Assembly: GCA_014379585.1 (NCBI GenBank)
Contig: JACMLN010000015.1
Location: forward strand, 1-49,286
Direction: 5' to 3'
Length of the DNA stretch: 49,286 nt
Origin: Gloeobacterales cyanobacterium ES-bin-313
Lineage (GTDB): Bacteria > Cyanobacteriota > Cyanobacteriia > Gloeobacterales > Gloeobacteraceae
Shown here: piece after piece, positions 35,650 through 44,486 of the stretch
How the letters are laid out: the number at the start of each line of letters is the position of its first letter
How positions within the stretch are numbered: position 1 is the stretch's first letter
Translations under genes and position numbers: made by a program
The notes under the pieces: model-generated
The model's input: the letters and a program-made list of their open reading frames with translations, nothing else
Databases searched by the model: none
Told to the model about the DNA's origin: nothing

Positions 35650-35814
35650 TTATCTCCTACTCACACTACCACCTCTAGTCCCGAAGCGATGAAGAGGCAC
35701 AAATAAGACTTTGAGTTCATCACTATCCGCAAGCTGTGCGGCAAACATCTTGACGAACGAGGATTTTCCAGAACCAGGGCCACCACTGATCACTCGGATC
35801 GCATCCTCTGATTC
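35650..35814 (-). pseudogene. P-loop NTPase fragment (NACHT-like)
   Basis: A minus-strand frame of about 55 codons ending at 35650. It has an intact Walker A (GGPGSGKSSFVK) and following strand (LKVLFVPLHRF) in the style of NACHT/STAND NTPases, then breaks into unrelated sequence (GTRGGSVSRR, stop). Upstream of about 35814 the similarity also ends. Only the nucleotide-binding loop of a large gene is left. Confidence 0.6.
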
Positions 35815-36421
35815 CCCTGCTTTGTGGGACTACTGTAGATACTAACCCGGAACTAGAATGACTCTTCTACCAATTTCACCCTCGCACTGATCAATGGCCT
35901 AGCTGGGATTGCCGTGGGGTAGAAATGGGTGAGGTGTGGGTAAGGTTTTGGGACACTTGGCATCCATGGACGGGATCAGCCATCCACTACCTACTCACTA
36001 TCCCTAAAAGTTCCCCTCTCCTGCAAAGCAGGACGACGGACGGGCAGAACGTCCCGCTTTACAAACTTTTTTGGTGAGGTAGGGATAGGGCTTCCGGCAC
36101 CGTGCGCCGCTTCTTCTGAATACCCCGGTCTGTCAGACAGGCAGTTGGAGTAAGGTGTAGATGAGGCTCAGACATTGGTAGACTCGCAATGCGTCACCCA
36201 TGTTTATAGCTGTAAGATAGATGGGACAAGGGTTTCAGACCTCTAAAGCTCGGCTTATTGCGCCAGAACATGGGAAAGCTATGTAGTTGACATCTCACAC
36301 CAAGCATTCTTTTTGCATCACAACTTTGTAGCGCAACGCATCAGGTCTGGGATGCACGCTACAATTCGGCCTCATTAAGCCACTCAAGCATTGATGAATA
36401 TAGCAAGGAACTGGAATAGAG
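35815..36421. other. Gene-free stretch containing a dispersed repeat
   Basis: About 600 bases. The 84-base repeat at 35977-36060 (copy in opposite orientation at 45801-45884) is its main content. The rest shows no gene; the promoter of the histidine kinase at 36422 should be at the right end. Confidence 0.5.
35977..36060 (+). repeat. Dispersed repeat family 2, copy A
   Basis: 84 bases whose reverse complement matches 45801-45884 over the same length with no net gap. Shared core: AGTTCCCC, CTCCTGC, AGGAC, ACGGACGGGCAGA, TCCCGC. It contains the hairpin CCTGCAAAGCAGG. Both copies are intergenic. Confidence 0.8.
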
Positions 36422-37555
36422 ATGAACACTCAAAAACTCCAAGAGGTGGCTTCACTCATCACCCGCGAGCGCGATACGCTGCTCACGCGGTGGAGGGAGC
36501 AAGTTAAGCAACTCCCCTCCGCGAAGCATCTTGATACTCCAGCGCTTAACGATCACATTCCCGTTCTCCTTGATGAATTAGCTACCGCATTTCGATCAGC
36601 GTCTGACGAAACGATACCGGAAGCACTTCTTGAAGGCAGTCCGCCGGAGCACGGTCGGCATCGATACCAAGACGGCTTTGACATTGTCGAAGTCGTCGCA
36701 GAATACAACATCCTGCGTGGCTGCATCCACGATCTCATCGAAAGCAGTGGTCTTAACTTGAACGGCAAGGTATTCCACATCTTGAACTGCGTCCTTGACG
36801 AGGCAATCGGATTGGCCGTCCAAACCTTTGCCACCGAGCAATCTCTCCAAGTCCAGAAGCGTCGCGAAGAGTATCTAGCGCTCGTGGCGCACGATCTGCG
36901 CACACCGCTGCATGCTATTTCCCTAGCCGCAGGCATCTTGGAACATAAGCTTTACGGCGGGAGCAGCAGTCCTGAAACTGCGAAAATGCTAAAAATACTA
37001 CAACGCAACGTGGAGAACCTCAACTCACTGGTTGAAAATGTGCTTAAAGAAAACGCAAACCTTCAGACAGAAGTTGGCGTCAAATTAGAGTGTCGCGTTT
37101 TCGATTTATGGCCCCTCGTGGAGGCACTGATTCACGATCTGTATCCTGTGACTGTTACTGGCAGCACTAAACTCATCAACAATATTCCCGACGAATTAAC
37201 CGTGTATGCGGATGCCAGTTTGCTGAGGCGTATCTTTCAAAATTTGGTTGCGAATGCGATCACTTATACCATTCGCGGCAACGTGGTCATTGGGGCACGC
37301 GAAACTGAAGCACAGGGCGCTATCGAGTGCTGGGTCACCGATAACGGAGCCGGAATTCCCGAAGATCGACTACAGAAAGTATTCGACCAATATGAATCCG
37401 ATCCTCAGAAAAAAGACGGGATCGGCCTAGGCCTCGCCATCGTGAAGACATTTGTGGAAGCCCATGGCGGGCAGGTAAACGTCGAAAGCAAGGTAGGTGT
37501 TGGCTCAAAATTCCGGTTCACGCTTCCGGGCCGAGCAAAAGTTAGCAAGATGTGA
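36422..37555 (+). CDS. Histidine kinase with N-terminal RsbRD-like domain
   Basis: 377 residues. Residues 10-145 are a helical RsbRD/RsbR N-terminal-like sensor domain (LITRERDTLLTRWREQV, then GFDIVEVVAEYNILR). The kinase core follows: phosphorylated His in LVAHDLRTPLHAIS near 160, N box NLVANAITYT, G boxes VTDNGAGIPEDR and GIGLGLAIVKTF. No transmembrane segment, so it is a cytosolic sensor. The ATG at 36422 has GGAAT/AGAG upstream. It has no regulator next to it and stands apart from the minus-strand GGDEF-EAL gene that converges on it. Confidence 0.85.
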   Translation: MNTQKLQEVASLITRERDTLLTRWREQVKQLPSAKHLDTPALNDHIPVLLDELATAFRSASDETIPEALLEGSPPEHGRHRYQDGFDIVEVVAEYNILRGCIHDLIESSGLNLNGKVFHILNCVLDEAIGLAVQTFATEQSLQVQKRREEYLALVAHDLRTPLHAISLAAGILEHKLYGGSSSPETAKMLKILQRNVENLNSLVENVLKENANLQTEVGVKLECRVFDLWPLVEALIHDLYPVTVTGSTKLINNIPDELTVYADASLLRRIFQNLVANAITYTIRGNVVIGARETEAQGAIECWVTDNGAGIPEDRLQKVFDQYESDPQKKDGIGLGLAIVKTFVEAHGGQVNVESKVGVGSKFRFTLPGRAKVSKM

Positions 37556-37745
37556 CCATCCGTTACAAGTTAAGGTCACGGCGCGTTTTGGAGGGTCCCC
37601 CTTCAGGTGAAACAGTCTTCTGGTCATCTTGAGTGGCTTTACTTGTCAGACGGTGATTGCCCACGAGATGCGCAACGAGGTTAGGCAGCAGAGGCTGAAA
37701 CCCCCTCCTCAAGAACCTTTAAGTACGCCGGCAAGTGCAAACGCT

Positions 37746-40700
37746 CTACACGGAGGCTAGAGTGCAGCCGACTAGGGTTCTGGGGTAGGCAATCCCATAA
37801 CCCTGGGCGTAGTCGATGCCTAGGACGCGCACGGCATCGAGGATGGAATTGTTTTCTACGTACTCGGCGATCGTGCGCACACCCATCAGCCTGGATACAT
37901 TGACAATCGATTCAACGATGGCATGGTCCACGGGATCTTGAAGAATGTCTTTAATAAAACTGCCGTCAATCTTCAGGTAGTCTACGGGCAGATTCTTTAG
38001 ATAACTGAACGAAGATGTGCCGCTGCCAAAGTCGTCGAGGGCAAAGTGGCACCCCAGTTCTCTGAGTGCTCCGATCAGTGCTCCCACCTTACTCAAATTG
38101 GCGATGGCGATGGTTTCAGTGATCTCGAAACAGATCAGTTGGGGGGGGATCCGATGGATCCGAAACTGTTCGTAGAGGAAATGGATGAACTGCTCATCGT
38201 TGATACTGATGCCTGAGAGATTGACAAAGTACAGGTATTCAGTTCCCTCGCTTTGCATGTGATTCCAGTTGCGTCGATAGTGTTCGGCCTGGGAAGAGAA
38301 CAGGCGTTCAATCACCCAGCGATCGATGAGACCCATCAGACAGTACCGTTCAGCTGCAGGGATAAAGGCCAGAGGTAGGACAAGCTTGCCGTCTTCGTCC
38401 TGCATGCGCAGCAACACTTCGTAGTGTTCCCCCATTTGAGCAGTATTCGAGGTCGAAATAATTGTCTGGTAGTAGAGACAGAAACGATCTTGTTGGAGGG
38501 CACGGTGGATGCGCTCCACCCACTGCATCTGCTCCCGCCGATGTCGCAGCTCTTCGTCATGTACTTGATAGAAACATACCCGATTGCGGCCAGTGTTTTT
38601 AGCTTCCTGGCAAGCGACATCTGCGGCGATCATCAAGTTTTCGGCTACCTGGGACTCTTCTTCGATCACCACCGCGCCGATGCTGATGCCGATGGTGAAG
38701 CTATTATCGCGCCAGACGAAGCGGAACTGTTGCAGGCACTCGATCAATCCATCGACAATCCTCTGGGCCTCTTCGCCCGAACATTTCCACAGCAACAGCC
38801 CGAACTCGTCGCCACCTAGGCGTGCCAGGGTATCGCTGGAGCGCACATTCATCTTCAGCAGGTGGCTCACCTGCTTCAAGAGTTCGTCTCCAGCCGCATG
38901 ACCGCAGGTATCATTGACGATTTTGAACTGGTCGAGATCCATGTAGCACAGGGTATGCAGACTACCGTAGCGTTCAGGGGCCTGCAGTACTTGATTGAGC
39001 TTATGCTCGAAGGCCCGTCGGTTGAGCAGACTGGTCAACCAGTCGTGGGTCGCCTCGAAGCTCATCTGTTTGCGATGGGTTACTTCCTGGGCGAGCAACT
39101 GTGCCTGGGCGAGGGCGATCCCTACCTGGGTGGCCACGGCCTCCAGCAATTGGATCTCCTCTTCGCTCCAGTGGCGCGTAGCGCTGCACTGGTGTAGGTT
39201 GATGACTCCATTGGGTTTACCCTGGTAAGAAGTGCGAATAGCCAGAATTGAGCGAATACTGTTGGCATGAACCCAGGGGAGCATCCCTTTGAGCAGTGGC
39301 TCGGTGCAGGCGTCCACCGAGGCAATCGCGCGATCTTCCGCCAGCAACTGCTCCATGTAGCGATTCCCGCCAACCAGCACTTCTAGGTGCGCAGCGGTAT
39401 TAATACCGGGTCTCAGGAACTCAGCGACGAAGGGAACCACAGGTAGCGGTGCTTCGATGTAGGTGAGGATGACACATCGATCTACAGAAAATGCCTGAGC
39501 AATCTTGGTTGCAGTGGTCTGGAAAATTTGTTGGGCATCTAGGCTCTTGCGCACTTGTTCAGTAATTTGCTTGAGCAGCAGGGTTTGCTGTAACTGGTTT
39601 TGCAGAGCGATGCGACTTTGAAGCAGTGCCTCTTCGGCCAGTCTGTGCTCGGTAATGTCGTGCATGACGACCACCGCTCCGAGTTTGTTGCCCTGACTAT
39701 CGAAGATTGGCTCTCCATCGGCGAGTATCCTGCGCGCCATGCCACCAAGTGGGGCAATCACCATCTCGGCGCTGCGCACATGCTCCCCCTGGAGAGCCCG
39801 AAACAGTGGGATCTCTTCGGTGCGCAGGGGGGTCATCCCATCGGCTTGGTAAAGTTTGTAGTGGTTAGCCCAGTGCTCAGGACTGAGCGCTTCCTGGGCT
39901 CTGCCATGGAAATTCTGACTGGCGGAGTTAAACAGAGAGAGCGTTCCTTTGGCGTCGCAAGCAGCGATGCCGTCTCCGATATTTTCCAGCATGGTTCGTA
40001 GAAATTCGCGCTCTTTGTATAGGGCGCGCTCAGCATTTTTGCCCTCAATGAACTGTCCGATCTGACCTGCCAAGCCGTCGAGCACCAGCAGCATTTCTTG
40101 GTCTTGATGCTTGCGGCTGGAACTGATTAGCACTATTGCCCCAAGAATCTGGCCACTACTGCGGAGGGCAAAACCGACTGTGCAGGGCAAATTCTCTCGG
40201 GCATCGGCATGCGAGTAGCTTGTCTCTTCGCTCAGAGCGCCTAGCCACTCCGACTGGCCCGTGACCCAGACGCGGTGGAGCAGATCCAGTTTTTGGACAA
40301 CGCCCACCCTATGGTCAGCACCCGCTAGTGTCTCGCTATGCCAGCAGTGCATCAGTCGCAGTCCATCCGCTGGCTCCCTGGCCAACCACAATTCCCCTGT
40401 TTCCCAGTCCAATCCCTGGCAGAGGATCTGCAGAAGTTGGAGGGCGGCTTCGTCGAGGGTCGAAGCATTTACAAGGCAGTGGGTGAGGGCGTTGTCGATA
40501 TTTAAGACCCGTTCTTTTTCCTGGCGGCTTTCATCTATACGGTTGAGGGAGCGGGAATTCCACCAGATTAAGGCAATAAACAGAGCCATAGTCAAAACAG
40601 CGTTCATCGACAACACCACAGAATTGTCGTAGAACCCGCTCTGCACCGCCTTCAGGCACAATCCGTTGATGGCCAGCGGAACGATCACTGATGCAGGCAG

Positions 40701-41408
40701 CAATCGGCGGGCGACCATACCGCCTGCGGCCCTAGATAGGAGAGTGGAGATAAAGATCCTGTCGGGTTGGGCGGTCAAGATCCCGCCACAGAGCACCACG
40801 AACGCGGCTGCGGTATGCAATGCCATCGGTGTCGGGATGACGATATTTGTAAATGCCTCGACGCTATAGAGGTACCCGACCAGCGTCACCAGGGCACATA
40901 CACTCGGCACAAGCAGGATTAAGGGAGCGGGATTTTGTCTATTCCCGCGGCGCACATCCAGCAATAATAGAGCAATGCCGGTCAGCACGAAGCAAACCGT
41001 TGTAATAAGAGCCATCCTTCCAGGAGAGGATGTACCTATAGCACCTAGAGGCTCTTTGAAAAGCAGTTGATCGATGCCGAGGTTCCAGGCGAAAAGGTAT
41101 TCGCCGAGGGTAAGAGCGCCAATCAATAGCACAACGACGCCACAAGCGAAGCGCACTACCCTGGTGAATGTTTTGGCGTATTCTGGCACCTGCATCTGTG
41201 ATAAAAACAAGCACAAGCCGCTGAGCATAAGCCCCACAGCGGTATTGGCTTTCATCTCCACAAGACCAGGTAGCACCCCTTTAAGTGCGTGATTGTCGAA
41301 CTGCCACCCAACCAAAACTAGGCACCCCACTACTAGGACAAAAAAGCCACAAACCTGGGCTAAATGCCTAAGTGAGTCAGTGAGTTCGCAGCGACGAGAG
41401 TAGTTCAC
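37746..41408 (-). CDS. Membrane GGDEF-EAL protein with GAF and PAS domains
   Basis: 1220 residues; GTG start. Residues 1-300 hold about eight transmembrane helices forming a sensor domain that I cannot name. Then GAF (about 310-455), PAS (460-590, DGIAACDAKGTLSLFNSASQ), GAF (610-770), GGDEF (785-940) and EAL (955-1210). The cyclase site is intact (LGGDEF) and has an RxxD inhibitory site five residues before (RSSDTLAR). The EAL side has YEVLLR, FEITET, DDFGSG and LKIDGS, so phosphodiesterase activity is possible. It should make and/or break cyclic di-GMP from the cytoplasmic membrane. Confidence 0.9.
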   Translation of the reverse strand: MNYSRRCELTDSLRHLAQVCGFFVLVVGCLVLVGWQFDNHALKGVLPGLVEMKANTAVGLMLSGLCLFLSQMQVPEYAKTFTRVVRFACGVVVLLIGALTLGEYLFAWNLGIDQLLFKEPLGAIGTSSPGRMALITTVCFVLTGIALLLLDVRRGNRQNPAPLILLVPSVCALVTLVGYLYSVEAFTNIVIPTPMALHTAAAFVVLCGGILTAQPDRIFISTLLSRAAGGMVARRLLPASVIVPLAINGLCLKAVQSGFYDNSVVLSMNAVLTMALFIALIWWNSRSLNRIDESRQEKERVLNIDNALTHCLVNASTLDEAALQLLQILCQGLDWETGELWLAREPADGLRLMHCWHSETLAGADHRVGVVQKLDLLHRVWVTGQSEWLGALSEETSYSHADARENLPCTVGFALRSSGQILGAIVLISSSRKHQDQEMLLVLDGLAGQIGQFIEGKNAERALYKEREFLRTMLENIGDGIAACDAKGTLSLFNSASQNFHGRAQEALSPEHWANHYKLYQADGMTPLRTEEIPLFRALQGEHVRSAEMVIAPLGGMARRILADGEPIFDSQGNKLGAVVVMHDITEHRLAEEALLQSRIALQNQLQQTLLLKQITEQVRKSLDAQQIFQTTATKIAQAFSVDRCVILTYIEAPLPVVPFVAEFLRPGINTAAHLEVLVGGNRYMEQLLAEDRAIASVDACTEPLLKGMLPWVHANSIRSILAIRTSYQGKPNGVINLHQCSATRHWSEEEIQLLEAVATQVGIALAQAQLLAQEVTHRKQMSFEATHDWLTSLLNRRAFEHKLNQVLQAPERYGSLHTLCYMDLDQFKIVNDTCGHAAGDELLKQVSHLLKMNVRSSDTLARLGGDEFGLLLWKCSGEEAQRIVDGLIECLQQFRFVWRDNSFTIGISIGAVVIEEESQVAENLMIAADVACQEAKNTGRNRVCFYQVHDEELRHRREQMQWVERIHRALQQDRFCLYYQTIISTSNTAQMGEHYEVLLRMQDEDGKLVLPLAFIPAAERYCLMGLIDRWVIERLFSSQAEHYRRNWNHMQSEGTEYLYFVNLSGISINDEQFIHFLYEQFRIHRIPPQLICFEITETIAIANLSKVGALIGALRELGCHFALDDFGSGTSSFSYLKNLPVDYLKIDGSFIKDILQDPVDHAIVESIVNVSRLMGVRTIAEYVENNSILDAVRVLGIDYAQGYGIAYPRTLVGCTLASV

Positions 41409-41701
41409 AGGAATAATATGGCAGGTTAACTCCTAGGTTTCCCACATCCACAGAGGAGCAGTAGAGGTTCTGGTGAAGATTTGATATGTAGCGCCTCTGC
41501 GGAACGTGTTTCGAGCTTGTACTAGTAAAGACAGTCGCAAGCAGGATGCCGTGTTCGCTCATGACTTTGAGTGAATAATCCTTACTGTAGGGATGAAGCG
41601 TAAGCATCTGCCGAAATGAGTTCCAAATGTTTCTATTAATGCAATTGAAGCAAACATTACGCGTTGATCTTGTCTGCTGCGCTGGAAGATGCCAATCAAA
41701 C
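41409..41701. other. Gene-free stretch upstream of the GGDEF-EAL gene
   Basis: About 290 bases holding the promoter of the minus-strand GGDEF-EAL gene. No motif could be fixed; a minus-strand frame at 41377-41607 has no family support. Confidence 0.35.
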
Positions 41702-42130
41702 TTATTTTGATAGTAGTAATACTATGTGATCCCTGGCTGCAGCTTCCGTTCCACGACCCCTATTTGGGGGAAGTAGTTTTCCGTTTGGGCGTTCATTGAC
41801 GAAGCGTTTCAGCTCTCGTGGCGTGAAGTTCAAGGTCGTCATGAGTAGAAGCTGCTGTTGATGCTCTGGGCTACCTTTTGGGTAGGTAGCAATTACGTCT
41901 TTGTAACGCTGCATCCTCTTTGCCCCAACTTCGTCATCGCGTGCTGCTAGTCGATCTACCACAAGCTACTCTAGCAAATCAATTTCAGTAAATCTTGCCC
42001 GCAATGCTTGAGTGAGTTGATCTTTCTCCCTTGCCGATTCCTGTTCAATCAAACTTGGAGAACTAGCTGCCAAAGGAATTTCATCACTACAAATCGATGC
42101 CTGGAGCCCGCTGTCCCGATCATGGTTGAA
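41702..42130 (-). pseudogene. Unknown gene broken by an in-frame TAG
   Basis: On the minus strand one frame is open from about 42130 to 41972 (ending RARFTEIDLLE), meets TAG (about 41969-41971) and continues in the same frame as VVDRLAARDDEV to the stop at 41702. The second half alone could start at GTG 41962 (86 residues; TLNFTPRELKRFVNERPNG). Both parts have protein-like composition and charge pattern, so they look like one gene cut by a nonsense mutation, with its start also missing. Family not recognised. The shorter half might still be made as a separate protein. Confidence 0.45.
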
Positions 42131-42176
42131 GTAATGCTTGTGCCCTAATCAAAATGTATCAGTGGGAGCGAGAGCC

Positions 42177-42401
42177 CTAAACTGGACAGCCGTCGCGCAG
42201 AGCGTTCAGGTCGATATCCACTGGCATTTCTGGCGAAGGTTTTGGATCTGCAAAGGTAAAAGCGTAGGCAGTCTCGTGGTGAACCCGAAGATATTCAAGG
42301 CGCTCTACATCGCTGTCTAGCGTTCCTGCTTCATCGGCCTGGTAACCCAGGGCCTCCACAGGTGACACGCAGTTAACCCCCTGGGGCTTCGACACCGCCA
42401 T
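42177..42401 (-). CDS. Small hypothetical protein (doubtful)
   Basis: 74 residues with an acidic, protein-like C-terminal part (RLEYLRVHHETAYAFTFADP). It sits upstream of the broken unknown gene in the same direction. No family is recognised, the ribosome-binding site is poor, and it may be part of the same decayed locus. Confidence 0.28.
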   Translation of the reverse strand: MAVSKPQGVNCVSPVEALGYQADEAGTLDSDVERLEYLRVHHETAYAFTFADPKPSPEMPVDIDLNALRDGCPV

Positions 42402-42524
42402 TCCAGCGGCTAACTCTATTCCTAGTCTGTGCGCTTGTCAGAAGCCGAAGCTCTTTCGTTTGAGTCACGCTAAAGTATACCATAGTTCCATCGGTGTTTA
42501 CTCTGTGAGGTCGCTTCCACCTAC

Positions 42525-42576
42525 CCCCAGGGGGCTAGCCCCCCAAGAGGGTTTCCTTCGGGGCACTTCGCGTCGC
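42525..42576 (+). repeat. Dispersed repeat family 1, copy B
   Basis: 52 bases matching 29-80 at 40 of 52 positions. It contains the 14-base palindrome GGGGGCTAGCCCCC and ends CTTCGCGTCGC. It lies in a gene-free stretch between the hypothetical gene and the ferritin-like gene. Confidence 0.6.
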
Positions 42577-42698
42577 AGCACAAGGCTGGGAGTACTCCCG
42601 CTTCCCTTAAATAGAATCAATCCTTCGCCTCACGTATTGCACTTGGTGGCCGAAATAAATCGCCTCGCCCATTTTCCAAGATGCAGAGTTGTTCCAAT

Positions 42699-43118
42699 TT
42701 ACGCCGCAATACTCACTTGCTCCTCAACTGCAGCAGGCTTGCTTAAGCGAGGAGGCACGACCTGGCTACCCCCCAACAACCCCTCTAACACGACTTTGAA
42801 AACTGCTTGGGCTTTGCGCTCCTTGAACATTTCAATTTGAGCTTGGGCTGACGATGCACGGCTCATCTTACGGACAAGGGCTTCTCTTAGATAGGCTGCG
42901 TGTCGCCCTTCGTCTAGGGCAATACCGACTAAGCCACTACGCAGGGGGTCTGAAGGCGGTAAAGCTCTGGCCATGCGTGCAAAGTCGTGTTGGGCATCAG
43001 CCTCAAGGACATGGGTGGTTGCCATCATCATCTGAAGGCTGCTCATACAGGTTTCTGACAAGCGTAACCAAATCTGATTTAAGCGCCAACCCAAAGCACT
43101 CTGAGGAGAACTTGCCAC
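42699..43118 (-). CDS. Ferritin-like helical protein
   Basis: 139 residues from a GTG; the frame stays open about 23 codons further without a good start. It has helices with carboxylate/His motifs at the spacing of di-iron ferritin-like proteins: ATTHVLEADAQHDFARM and GIALDEGRHAAYLREALVR (ExxH-type pairs). Only one half of a typical four-helix set is obvious, so it may dimerise or be partial. It could store or oxidise iron or act on peroxide. It lies 215 bases from HLIP 2 and is divergent from it. Confidence 0.5.
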   Translation of the reverse strand: MASSPQSALGWRLNQIWLRLSETCMSSLQMMMATTHVLEADAQHDFARMARALPPSDPLRSGLVGIALDEGRHAAYLREALVRKMSRASSAQAQIEMFKERKAQAVFKVVLEGLLGGSQVVPPRLSKPAAVEEQVSIAA

Positions 43119-43333
43119 AGGTGCCCGTCTTGCAGAAGAAGCCTCGGTGGTTGGCCGTGAAGCTCAGGAAGTAAGTGCTGTTGAAAATACCTTGAGAACT
43201 TTTGGAGCAGAGAGTTTCAGACTTCGCTACTTGAACTTGTTCGCAGAGCATGAAAAGCAGTGCTGACAGTTGCCCATCTTGTGAAGTATGCTGAGAGAGT
43301 GTTCAAGAATCTTTACATTTGAGGTTTCGTTAG

Positions 43334-43483
43334 ATGGCTTCCAACAAGAATGTTGAGATTAACGGTGAAGACCGTAACGCCTTCGTCTTTGGTCTGTCCC
43401 CCCAGGCTGAACTTTGGAATGGGCGATTGGCAATGCTAGTAGCAACTTACGTTCTTCTCAAAGACGTGCTGCACCTGTTCTAA
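43334..43483 (+). CDS. High-light-inducible protein (HLIP) 2
   Basis: 49 residues, same length as HLIP 1 and very similar: FVFGLSPQAELWNGRLAMLV, ending VLLKDVLHLF. The chlorophyll-binding ExxNGR motif is intact. The leader from about 43285 to the start (TGCTGAGAGAGTGTTC, then GAGGTTTCGTTAG) is repeated in front of the broken copy at 44133, so the unit was duplicated with its control region. Confidence 0.92.
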   Translation: MASNKNVEINGEDRNAFVFGLSPQAELWNGRLAMLVATYVLLKDVLHLF

Positions 43484-43819
43484 ATTTCCAATCTAAAGTA
43501 GGTCGGCTTAACTAAACATTAGACTTGCAAACTCTAAAGTAATTGCTCAGAGGCTACTTTAGAATAACTGCATGTTTGGTTTTTTAGGCCAACCTACTTA
43601 GTTTTCAAGATGAGCCATAACGACCGCATCTTGAAAGCGCGTAAGAGACAGTGTTGTGTCAATAAGCTCAGCCACAAAAGACTTTTACGAAGTCAATAGC
43701 TTCTTGTTTCTTAGGCGAGGCGGCATGAACATTTGCACTCAGCCTAATGTTCAATAGTGATTCGGCTGATTTTGCCATCAAGATAAATGAATTGAGTACT
43801 ACTTGGGAGAGAGGTAATA
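43484..43819. other. Gene-free stretch with an imperfect inverted repeat
   Basis: About 335 bases between HLIP 2 and the DUF1816 gene. AAGTAGGTCGGC near 43496 and GCCAACCTACTT near 43590 could form a long imperfect hairpin. No gene seen. Confidence 0.4.
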
Positions 43820-44062
43820 GTGGAACAGCACGCTGTCGGTGCGTTGTGCATGGAAGAAGGAAGATGGTGGTTAGAGATCATCACAAATGAACCGTATTTA
43901 TACCTATTCGGCCCATTCGATACGACTGATGAAGCCGACAATAAAAGTGACGAATACTTTCAAGACCTTGAAGCTGAAGGTTGGAAGATTGTTTCAAGCA
44001 AGATGACCCAATTAGGGGATGCCAGGAAGAGGCTATCTGCACCAGCACATTTAAGGCAATAG
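43820..44062 (+). CDS. DUF1816 protein
   Basis: 80 residues; GTG start with a purine-rich GGGAGAGAGG upstream, or an ATG ten codons in. The core (WWLEIITNEPYLYLFGPFDT) is the signature of DUF1816, a small cyanobacterial family of unknown function often found next to phycobilisome or high-light genes. It is followed by an acidic helix (DEADNKSDEYFQDLEAEGW). Here it sits between HLIP 2 and the HLIP pseudogene, which agrees with a light-stress role. Confidence 0.82.
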   Translation: MEQHAVGALCMEEGRWWLEIITNEPYLYLFGPFDTTDEADNKSDEYFQDLEAEGWKIVSSKMTQLGDARKRLSAPAHLRQ

Positions 44063-44132
44063 TGACAATTGCTCTTGCGGCGAAGTATGTTGGGAGAGGG
44101 TTCAAAAAGCTTTTCATTCGAGGTTTTCTTAG

Positions 44133-44282
44133 ATGAATTCCAACAAGAATGTCAAGATTAGCGCCGAAGACCCAAATGCTTTCGTCTTCGCTTTCCCCCC
44201 CAAACTAAACTTTAGAATGGACGGCTGGTGATCATGGTCGCTACCTAAGTCATTCTCAAAGACATGCTGCACCTGTTCTTAG
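44133..44282 (+). pseudogene. HLIP 3, decayed copy
   Basis: 150 bases, exactly the length of the intact HLIP genes, and still similar in DNA including the leader. The first 19 codons are intact in sense (NSNKNVKISAEDPNAFVFAF). A run of seven C then shifts the frame, and a TGA (44229-44231) stops it after 32 residues. The chlorophyll motif is out of frame. Compensating indels kept total length, so the loss appears recent. Confidence 0.85.
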
Positions 44283-44486
44283 GGACTTCATTATCGGTTG
44301 ACTGATGTAATTGTGAAGTGCACTTTCAGAAACTTCGCTTCTTCAGCTTGCTGAAGAAGCGAACTTGGAGCTGCTTGAGACACTGTAAGCGTCAAATGCA
44401 AACCGTGGCATTTTAAAATATGCCTTGGAAACGCTTTTTGTTGAGGAGTGGTTCAAGCCCATATTTACCACAAGAGGACGACTTAA

